From Leucaena leucocephala (taxonomy: Eukaryota; Streptophyta; Magnoliopsida; Fabales; Fabaceae), in the NCBI GenBank assembly GCA_037074615.1, contig CM073558.1:10354001-10418000 (forward strand): a DNA stretch of 64,000 nucleotides, written 5' to 3'. A program made the translations under genes and the position numbers. Below, one piece after another: positions 54,750 to 64,000 of the stretch (position 1 is its first letter; each line of letters starts with the position of its first letter). A model generated the notes under the pieces. That model did not search any database. It was not told where the DNA came from and saw only the letters and a program-made list of their open reading frames with translations.

Positions 54750-55013
54750 GTCACAACCTGAGTGCTGGCTAGTCATGATTCATATCCTTTTTAACCTTTA
54801 GTCACGGCCATCACTACTTGCTCGTCATAACTTGATAGCTCTGTGTTCTTCAGCTACGACCATAGGTCATCTTTTGTCATGACCTGATCTACTTATACAT
54901 TAGTTGCGTCCTATGACTTAGACTCATTGCGACCTGATAGCTCTAGAGCTTCCTGTCGCCTAGTGGTCTCTACTCGTCATGACCAACAACTTCTATAAAT
55001 ATTTGTCGTGACA
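54750..55013. repeat. GTCACGACC / GTCGTGAC motif array in the 15.2-kb element
   Basis: Words gtcacaacc, gtcatgatt, gtcacggcc, cgtcataac, gctacgacc, gtcatgacc, ttgcgtcc, attgcgacc, cgtcatgacc and gtcgtgaca recur every 20-35 bp. It continues beyond the inserted solo LTR (gtcacgacc and atcacgact at 58175-58207). Same core as 1417-1770. A looser 'gatctactgcgacc' series occurs near 52620-52700. Confidence 0.6.
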
Positions 55014-55037
55014 TGTGACTTAACTCATCGTTACTTA

Positions 55038-58000
55038 TGTCATATCCCCAATTTTCTTGCTTGATGTAAATGTACAGTTTATCTATAATAGATATGAGAT
55101 TCTTGGAATAAATTGTATTAGATTGAGAAAGGAAAGGGAAGGATTAATAACTAAGGAAAGAATAGGGACCTAAACAAAAAATTGAAAAGCTTGAAGGAAA
55201 AAAAGAAGAAAAAGTAGTAGAAAAAGGAGGGACCTAAATGCAATTAATGACAAGTTCAGGGACTAAAGTGCAATTATTCAAAAGTTGAGGGACCTGAATG
55301 TAAATATGGAAAAGTTGAGCAAAAATAGGCCAAAAATGCCCAGAATTAGATCAGACCCAAATTTTACCAGTAAATAGACAAAAATATTCCAGTCAATTTA
55401 ACACAACACAGAATTTTGATTTGAGGTCCTGATTAATTGATATAAATTCCTGAAGTCAGAAGGAATTATTACAGTATTTTTCATATCTCAAAATTAGATG
55501 AGACCTTACAAAAAATTCATATATTTAACATAAGAATTTATAAAATTGACAGAGTCAGAAAAGGAATCCTGTAGAATCCATACAGATTTTACAGTGAAAT
55601 AAAATACCCTGATAAATATGATCAGGAGAGTTGTATTGTGAATTGGGCCATAAAGATAATATAGGCAATGAGCCCATATCAAGGCCCAAATGGCGCCATC
55701 ATGAGCCCAATAAATTAGTGAAACAATTATATTGGCCAGAGTCTAGAGTAGTCTAGGAGAAGTGTGAAATTACGAAAATGCCCCTAGATGCCCATATTAT
55801 ACCAGTGATGGATGGAGGGTATTTTGGTCATTTTAAGCAGGCCAAAAATATGAAATATAGTGTAAGAAAGGATACTAAAGGTATTTTGGTCATTTCTCAA
55901 GGGATGGATGACAGATAAATACTCATTCTAATATTTTCAATGGTATGAGAAGCCTATACATTGATTTCTAGGATAAAATACATATCCTGGTATATTATAA
56001 AAAATTAGGAATAGAACACAGTCCGGTTGTTGTGAAACTACTCCGATCGGTATCGAATTGGACTAGAATTTTTCTAGAAGTTTCCTTGCATGAAAATGGT
56101 GCCACATAACCCCATGAGGTGTCCCTTGAGCTGTCCCTTATGATTTCATAATTATTCTTTTTTGAAAAAGTTAAATCCAAGATTAAATGTGAGCCCTTGG
56201 ATCAAATAGTAACCAAATCAATCTTGGACATCCATCTCAACCCAAATTTCTCTATAAATACCCCCTATTCAGATGGCTTGGGTATGCATGGTGAACCATA
56301 GGGAAACTCTTGCAAAATTGATATTCAACCAAGAAAGAAGCACACAAATTGAAGCAACAATCAAGGTAATCATCTCCCTTGATCTTGAGCTTTGTTCTAG
56401 CAAGTTAGCTCATGATTTTAAGGGGTTCTCATGCTATATTTTCCTTATGGTTGCTGCTGGTAGTCTTGACCATATGTGGTTAAAATATGAGTTTTAGGTT
56501 ATGGATAGTTTAGATAAACTTAAACAAGCTAGAATCAAGTGGAATTCAAGTATGTTTGGATTTAGGGTTTTGTGTTCTTGCTGGTACTGTGCATGACACT
56601 GTTCATATGATGGAATTTCATGATTTTGATGCTTCCAATGAGTTTAAAATGGAAAATTATGTGGGGATAAAGTAGGAGAACAAGTATTGGAAGCATTGGA
56701 ATCAAAATGTGAATTTTTGGAAAACAAGAGCATACATTCAGTTTAGTACTATAGCAAGTGGTATGATTTAAATTTGGAAATTCTAGTTTCATATTTAGAT
56801 TATACATGAAAAATTATGTGGAAATGAACTATGAGAATTTATTTTGGAAAGGTGGAAGTATGAAACATAAAAGGGAGAAAGAAAGCAAGTTAGTGAAAAC
56901 CTAGTCTTGGATTTGTTTTCAAGTTGAATTGTAACTTGATATTATTTTGTGATGGCTAGGTTTTGACATTTGTGAAGGAAGAAAATCATTTCAAGAAGAC
57001 CCTGACAAAGATAGCTAAGAGGTAGCAAGGATACCTAACTATATTTCATGTTTGCTTAATTGTTTGCTTGCTTGTTGATTATGGTGTTTGGTTGAGCTTG
57101 AGATTATGTCATCATGTCTATGATGAAGTATGAATGATTGCAACTCCTTGCAAGTTATGTCATGACAATATGTATGTTAGAGTTTTCTTATGTACCATTA
57201 TGAAGTAGCTCTCATCTCATGATAACATGTTAAGCATCCAATTAATCATGCATGATATTATGGTTTGTGTAACTTGCTATTAGGATTTCCATGAAATCTC
57301 ATTCCTTCTATATGCATAACCTTGTTATAGATGCTGGAACTTCACATAGAAAAAGGGTAAACATAGACGGATGAGTTTGTATAATAAGTTACATTACTTA
57401 CATGGCACTATGGGATGATATACTAGTATACATGGTGTATGATTATGTAACTATGTTTTGAGGTTGATTCTTTGTGATGATGGTTATAACATCTAAACCA
57501 ACGAGTTTTAGTCTGAAACTTGACATGATTAAATTTAAGATATAGAGATTTAAATGAACACTAAGAACTACTCATTTGGGTAAGAATTCGAATTTTTATG
57601 ATTTTTCTAAGTTGAAGTTAAAATGTGGAAGTGAGATGAAGTAAGCGTTTAGAGGCAGCGATATTCACGCACTGATTTTATATATCAAACGAATGAATTT
57701 TTATATGAAATATTATAAGGTTAACTAAGATGTCTAGAGCTTCAAATAAATAGGTAACACATTTCATTTGGACAAGTAACCAAAGAGAAATTAATTTTTG
57801 AAGTTAAGACAAAGAAACTGGAACTTCCAGATTTTACCAAATGAATAGTGATTTTTAATGAATAAATTGATTTCTTTTGAACAAGAAAACCTCATTTTTC
57901 ATATTTTTCCTTCAAATATCCATGAAATATCTTCCTTTAGAGATTGGAACCACATTATTTATATTTTTCTACAATTAATTATGAATTTTCAAAGTAGGGT

Positions 58001-58152
58001 ATATGTTATAGAATTACCAAATGAACAGTAAAAGTAAACAGTACCTGAGAGCAATTCTTTTGGAAATGGATGTTTTCAAAGCAAGTGATCATGTAATTGG
58101 TTCCAATAACTTCTAATGGAGTATAATTAAGGTTAAAAGTAAGGATGTGATA
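55038..58152 (+). mobile_element. Solo LTR of the long-LTR family, opposite orientation
   Basis: Starts TGTCATATCCCCAATTTT and ends GGATGTGATA. Flanking 5-mers are ACTTA (55033-55037) and GCTTA (58153-58157), one mismatch. At 3115 bp and closest to the 38093-42923 copy (same CCCCAATTTT start and TGATA end), it belongs to that subfamily rather than to its host's LTRs. It contains the leader frame 56273-56497. Confidence 0.88.
56253..56260 (+). promoter_or_regulatory. TATA box of the long-LTR family
   Basis: TATAAATA followed by CCCCCTA. The same TATAAATACCCCC block occurs at 28301 (+), 41684 (-), 49496 (-) and 61526 (-), at comparable positions in each LTR, so it is the likely core promoter. 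Confidence 0.65.
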
Positions 58153-59598
58153 GCTTAACTTCTCTGGAACTTCTAGTCACGACCCAAACTACTTCATATC
58201 ACGACTTGGCATAGCTTTCTCTAAATATGCATTCCTAATATTCTTGACTTTGATGAATTTGAGTCAATTAAGACTCATTCATATATGTATATCATAATCA
58301 CATCAAATGGGAAACATATTCATATAAATGTTCAACCAACTATCATTTCATTATATCATACCACAACTCCATATTTCATGCCACCATAACATTTGTACAT
58401 ACATTACATACATGTCAATCACATATTCGGGGTACATTCTAACTGTCATGCATCTATGTATTTACCTCACACTTTACATATTTACATTACCCCTCATCTC
58501 TTTTCACATTGTTTTCTAGAGAAGCATAGACTACACATACTTCTTCCCTAGACTGCACATACTTCTACATACAGAAGTACCACCCCTGTATATCAGTTGG
58601 CAGATCATTTGCCAAAAACTCACTTATCTCTATGTGCCATGTAAGGGTATATGGCAGTATCTAACTTACTACTATCTTATGCCAATTTGCTAGAGTATAA
58701 ACCTAATTCAGGCCATTGCCCTCTATCATATGTTTGCTTATCATACTTGCTACGACATTGAGGAACTACATATTTGATCTCTACCTCTATCCATCCCTTG
58801 ACCTAGATTAGGTAACTCACTCTCTACCGCTTTCTTGAGACTAATATGATCAACATTATCTGTCTTCAACAAAGAAGGCTAGGGTTTACTAGGACCAGGA
58901 ACATCACACTAATATTTCACTATAAAGTCACATATTCCTGCACTTTAGGAATGAACAGGAACTATCATAAACTCTGACTGGATGTCTAAATTAGGAGATT
59001 GTTGTATCTCACTTAAATCTATTCTCAAACTTTGGTAGAGGAGGAATAATATCTAGTCTACCCTTAATCTAGTACCAGTACTAAGCTTTCTCAGCAAAAT
59101 AATATGTCCTCTCTTCGGAGGGACAAAGCTTACATCAGAGCTAGAGGGCACTCCAACAAACTCATATTGTATAAAGTCACTAGACTTAACATCATCTGTA
59201 CATGTATAGCTTCAAGATGAATCTCTACATAACCTCTAGACTACACGTTTAAGTCTACAAAAACATCTATAGAACATTCTACTGTAGACTTCCCTGACTA
59301 ATACCATTGCTCTCCCCTAAACTCTCTTCATTATTTGAGGGATAATCAAAGTCTGATTACATATCACTATTGGCCAGGAGTCTCCCACATTAACTGCCTT
59401 ATTAACTAAGGCCTTTAACATAACTTTATGAAACCCCATATCTACTCATACACTACTTGCTTCATTAAGCAATGCTAAATATCCTAATACATACCCTAAC
59501 TTAACCAAATACTTACTATTTAAGGTTAGGGTTTGGGAATAATATTATATTAGTCTATGAATAATCTATTCAGAGCATTTCTTAAGCCATAATCCCTT

Positions 59599-59610
59599 GC
59601 TCTAATACCA
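59599..59610 (-). promoter_or_regulatory. Primer binding site of the 15.2-kb element
   Basis: Minus-strand TGGTATTAGAGC, one mismatch to the tRNA-Met PBS, five bases from the end of the 5' LTR. Confidence 0.75.
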
Positions 59611-59615
59611 AAATA

Positions 59616-62600
59616 TGTTATCCTTATTTTTAACATCAATTATACTCATTCATAAGTCATTGGAACCAATTACATAGCCTTTTGCTTTAGAAATATTCAT
59701 TTCCAAAAGAATTGCTCTCTAGTACTGTTTACTTTTACTGTTCATTTGGTAATTCCAGATTATGTACCCTTCTTTGAAAATTCATAATTAAATATAAAAA
59801 GATCAAAATAGGGGGGTTTCAATTCCTAATGAAAGCTCTTTCATTGAACTCTGAGGGAAAGATATAAAACTGAGGTTCCATTGTCCTAATGAAATCAGTT
59901 TATTCATTGAAAAATACTGTTCATTTGGTAAAATCTGGAAGTTCCACTTTCTTTGCCTTAAATTCAAAAATTCATTTCTCTTTTGTTACTTGTCCAAATG
60001 AACTGTGTTACATATAGAGTTAAAGATCTAGACATCCTCTTTATGATCAAAAAATTTCATGGAAAAAATCGGTCATTTTCTATACGAAATTAACGTCAAA
60101 ATGTTACTGCCGCCAATTGCTTACTTTATCTCTATTCCAGATTGTAACTCTAACTTTGGAAAATAATAACAATTCGAATACTTGTCCAATTGAGGCGTTC
60201 TTGGTGTTCATTTAAATATATGTATCTTAAATATTATCATGCCAAATTTCAGGTTCAAACTGGTTGTCTAAGACGTCTTAATCATCATCACACCATCACG
60301 GCCTCAGAACACAATTACAGAATCATGCATCATACATACTATCATATTATTCCATGGTGTCATATAAGTAATATAACTTATTATACAAGTTCACCCATGC
60401 ATATTTACCCTTTTTCATTGTCAAGATCCAGCACCAATAACATGGTTATGCGCATGAAAAGAATGAGATTTTATGGAAATTCCAATAGCAAGTTATACAA
60501 ACCATAATATCATACATGATTAATTGAATGCTTAACATGTTATCATGAGATGGGAGCTACTTCATAATGGTACATAAGCAAACTCTAACATGTATATTGT
60601 CATGATATAACTTGGAAGGAGTTACAATCATTCATACTTCATCATCAACATGATGACACATTCTCATGCCAACCAAACACCATAATCAACAAGCAAGCGA
60701 GCAATCAAACAAACATGAAACTATAGTTAGGTATTCTTGCTACCTCTTAGCTATCCTTGTCAAGGTCTTCTTGAAATGCTTTCCTTCCTTTACAAAGGTC
60801 AAAACCTAGCCATTATAAAGTAATATCAAGTTACAACTAAACTTGAACACAAAACCAAGACTAGATTTTCACTAGTTTCCATTCTTTCTCTATTTTATGT
60901 TTCATACTTCCATCTTTCCAAAATAAATTCTCATGGTTCATTCCCATATAAATTTTCATGTAGAATCCAAATATGAAGCTAGAATTTTCAAAATCAAATC
61001 ATGTCACAAGCTGCTATTCTTGACCGAATCAAAACCCTTGTTTTCCAAAAATTCACATTTTCATTCTAATGCTTCCAATACTTGTTCTCCTACTTTATCC
61101 CCACACAATTTTCCATTTTAAACTCATCAGAAGCATCAAAATCATGAATTCTAACATATAAACAGTGTCATGCATAGTAGCAGCCATGAACACAAACTTC
61201 TAACTTCATGCATACTTAGATTCCCAAGCTTATACCACTTGATTCTAGTTTGTTTTAGCTTATCTATACTATCCATAACATAAAAATCATATTCTAACCA
61301 TATATGGACACCACTTCCAGCAGCAATCACAAGGGAAATAAGGCACAAAATTCCTTTAAAATCAAGAGCTAGCTTGCCAGTATAAAGCTCAAGATCAAGG
61401 GAGATAATTACCTTGCTTATTGCTCCAAGTTATGTGCTTCTTTCTTGGTTGAATGTCAATTTTGCAAGAGTTTCCCCATGGTTCCAAGGGCTGCCAAATA
61501 GGGTCTAAAATGAGGGGGTATTTATAGATAAATTTGGGTGGAATGGATAGCCAAGATTGATAGGTTACTATTTGATCTTATAGTCCATATTCATTCTTGA
61601 ACCAAACTTGCCCTAGAAGCCTCCCTTATTATGCCATCCATTACATCATTTAAGGTCATGTTTGACTATAAAAAGTAAAATATACTGATAGGCAAAATTC
61701 TAGTCTAGTCTAGTACCGATTGGAGCAGTTTCACAAAAACTAGACTATTTTCTGTTCCTAATTTTTATAATATTTTAGGATATGTATTATGTCCTAAAAA
61801 TCAATGTCTAGGTTTCTCATACCATTGCAATTGTTATACTGAATATTTATCTGCCATCCATCCCTTGAAAAATGACCAAAATACCCTTGGTGTCCTTTCT
61901 TGCATGATATGAACCCTAAGGGCATAATTGTCATTTTACACCTCTTTGTACTACCTCAGAGCATATACTGGCTCTAACTAATCATATTTATACTATATCT
62001 CACATTTTTAACCTATCTAAAATGACCAAAATACCCTCCATCCATTACTGGTACAATATAGTCATCTACGGGCATTTTCATAATTTCACACCTTTCCTAC
62101 ACACTAGTCCCTTCTACTAATGAAATGGTATCACGGGTTTTGGGCCCTCCTTGGCATCATCATAAGCCAAAATTTGAGGTCATGTAAGCTCATTCTATTA
62201 AGGCTTACTTAGTGCTAAGTTCCATAATCGGATCATGGGTGTTCTCAAACTCCCGTTAAAATTCATTAATATGGGGATAACTTTTCATACAAAGCTCCTT
62301 TCAGGGTTATGTCAAATTCATGACATCTAATGTTCTGGGACACACTTTCCTATAACTTTTCTACTTATACCTGAGATTCATGAGATCTGATAAAATTTTA
62401 GATAACTTTCAGACTATCATATAAATATCCACTATCCGGAACCCTATTAAAATTTATGTATTATGCTAGATTAACTAGCATAACTTTCTCTATTTATTGA
62501 TGAAATGTGGGACTGGTATACTTCCAGGCAGTTCTAAGCCTTTTTTGGCTGAACTTTTCCCTAATTATATTTAGATCCCTAAACTTTTGAAAATTACCAC

Positions 62601-62786
62601 TTTTAATTCAACTTTTGTTTCTACTTTAACTTTTGGCATCCAACCTTTTCTAATTTTTGTTTAGGTCCCTTTCTTTCTTCAAGACTCATTTAACCTCTAT
62701 TATTTCTTCTGATCATCGTCATAATCATTTCTAAACCTATTTCCATTATCAATATTATACAGATAGGAAAAATTCAGGATATGACA
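59616..62786 (-). repeat. 5' LTR of the 15.2-kb element
   Basis: Minus strand starts TGTCATATCCTGAATTTT and ends GGATAACA. Much of it is nearly the same as 47581-50785; for example 48902-49090 and 60933-61121 encode the same 62 codons with two differences. The TATA box is at 61519-61526. Confidence 0.9.
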
Positions 62787-62911
62787 TAACACATGCAATA
62801 AACCAAAAAACCAAGACTATAGGAGCAGGAAGAAACAAATTCACCGATAAGAAATGATGAGTGGATGCCATACCAACACCTATAATGAACCTAATGAGAG
62901 CTTATTGTGGT

Positions 62912-63240
62912 GGAATAATTACAACTCAACCACTAGGAAATAACAACTCCATGGTGAAGGAATAACAGCTCAAGCACTGGAAAAATAACTACCCTCACAA
63001 CTACCAAAATGACAACTAAACCACTAGGAAATAACAACTCCATGGTGAAGGAAAACAACTCAACTACTGGAAAAATAACTACCCCACAATTGAAAAAAAT
63101 GACAACTCCACCACTAGGAAATAATAATTCTATGGTGAAGGAGTAACAACTCAATCACTGAAAAAATAACTGACCCCACACTGAAAAATGACAATTCCAC
63201 CACTAAGACATAACAAGTCAATTGTGAAGGAATAACAACT
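62912..63240 (+). repeat. About 90-bp tandem array of AATAACAACT-type units
   Basis: The marker 'ccacta(g)g' begins at 62930, 63021, 63111 and 63200 (periods 91, 90, 89). Each unit holds 'aggaaataacaactcc', 'atggtgaaggaataacaact' and 'ggaaaaataact'. Related single copies are at 47455-47520, 46436-46735 and, inverted, 5063-5272. Confidence 0.82.
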
Positions 63241-63269
63241 AGGGCATATTTTTAAACACTAGGGGCAAT

Positions 63270-63393
63270 GATGTCTTTTTACAATTAAAAAAAATAATCT
63301 TAAGCCCCATGGGACTTTACAATAATTTTGATATTTGTTGGAACTTTTTTGCAATTTATTTCCTTCCATGAGGACTTAAATGCAATTTTCTAA
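63270..63393 (+). repeat. Dispersed repeat block shared with 6497-6612
   Basis: Same order of words as at 6497-6612, ending 'acttttttgcaattt' and '(g)gacttaaatgcaatttt'. It directly follows the 90-bp array, as part of one dispersed family. Confidence 0.5.
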
Positions 63394-64000
63394 CTATGTT
63401 TGCTTTTTATATGCTTTTGTACTCTATAAGGTAGTGTTTTTTAGGAGGGAAGGGGAGGGAGAGATAGAGGAGGAACAATGGGCCCCTTAGGTGGCAGGCT
63501 AGCCTGTAACCTTTTTTAAAAAAAATATATTTTTAATATTTTAAAAAATATATTTTTAAACTTTTAAAATACTAATAAAAATTTTCAATGACATATTAGC
63601 ATAATAAAAAATTGTTAATATTATACTTTTAAAAATTCCTATTTTTATAAAAAAATCTCAAATTTTACAAGTATAAATCTAAATAAATATTAACATAATA
63701 TTAATAAATTATAATATGTCAACATATCAACATATAAGTAATCATCTTTATTAGTCTTCGATAATGGGAGTTTTAAAACAATATTTGATTAAAATAAATA
63801 ATAATATTAATATTTTTTAAAAAAAGTGAGTACAAACTGCCACAAAAACTAACCCGAGCTAGCCTTATTTTGTGGTAAAACCCATTTTACCAGCTCTAGG
63901 AAAGGGGAGATGGGGTAAGTGTGTTTGAAGGAAAAAAATTGAACGGAGAGGACATTCCTTCTCATCCCCTTTAAAGTTTGGGATTCTTTGGGGAGAGAGA
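63394..64000. other. AT-rich sequence to the window end
   Basis: No gene recognised. There is a purine-rich stretch near 63450-63475 and a palindrome caggctagcctg near 63497-63508. The final 150 bp are less AT-rich and may belong to another repeat running out of the window. Confidence 0.35.

Larger units (their letters stand above)
47581..62786 (-). mobile_element. Full-length 15.2-kb LTR element with 3.2-kb LTRs and no coding capacity
   Basis: LTRs at 47581-50785 (3205 bp) and 59616-62786 (3171 bp) are very similar. Flanking 5-mers are CAACA (47576-47580) and TAACA (62787-62791), one mismatch. Minus orientation is fixed by a polypurine tract AAGGGGGTAAAAA next to the lower LTR and a tRNA-Met-like PBS next to the upper. 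The 8.8-kb internal region contains only short frames and several simple tandem motifs, and no gag, RT or integrase words that I can find, so it fits a large non-autonomous derivative (LARD-like). It carries a solo LTR of its own family at 55038-58152. Confidence 0.88.

Overview
The window looks like nuclear DNA of a flowering plant, probably a eudicot. It is AT-rich, has GT-AG introns and is packed with plant-type retrotransposons and a CACTA transposon. Only one apparently intact host gene can be assembled. It lies on the minus strand and has five coding exons (22201-22608, 21170-21613, 10775-10867, 9518-9657, 8347-8788). These join in frame into a 508-residue protein with a plastid-transit-like N-terminus and no function I recognise. 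Its second intron is about 10.3 kb and holds an intact Ty1/copia element (12099-17116; identical-looking 256-bp LTRs, perfect TSD, one 1499-codon gag-pol frame) and a small non-autonomous LTR element (18945-20395). A 267-bp hairpin MITE sits in intron 4.

Left part (1-7130): a decayed Ty3/gypsy element with its left edge outside the window (1-4426), a piece of a long-LTR family (about 4465-5059), a dispersed 'AATAACAACT' repeat flanking a glutathione-reductase exon fragment (5063-6612), and an RNase H remnant (6857-7129).

Middle (23500-47580): remnants of an unrecognised gene (exon-like pieces at 23616, 24742, 46194 and 46945) are split by a nested transposon pile. The outermost element is a minus-strand LTR element (25180-45871). 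Its lower LTR was hit by a 12.3-kb CACTA (25792-38050, TSD ATT) and, about 40 bp away, by a solo LTR (38093-42923, TSD GATTC). Each of these carries a further solo LTR (26876-30152, TSD ATAGC; 39119-40794, TSD ACTTC). Removing the insertions gives LTRs of 1377 and 1376 bp, which supports the reconstruction.

Right part (47581-62786): a 15.2-kb minus-strand LTR element with 3.2-kb LTRs and no recognisable coding capacity, itself containing a solo LTR of the same family (55038-58152). It interrupts another AATAACAACT repeat block, whose 90-bp array continues at 62912-63240. The long-LTR family (six copies or pieces here) shares a TATAAATACCCCC promoter block and conserved splice-donor-like sites downstream of it.

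I see no tRNA, rRNA or CRISPR. Nothing here is a clearly new multi-gene system. The most notable items are the intact copia element with its gag start codon built across the LTR/PBS junction, the resolvable nested-insertion history, the possible multi-exon leader in the long LTRs, the captured glutathione-reductase fragment, and a GTCGTGAC-type motif shared by two different LTR elements.
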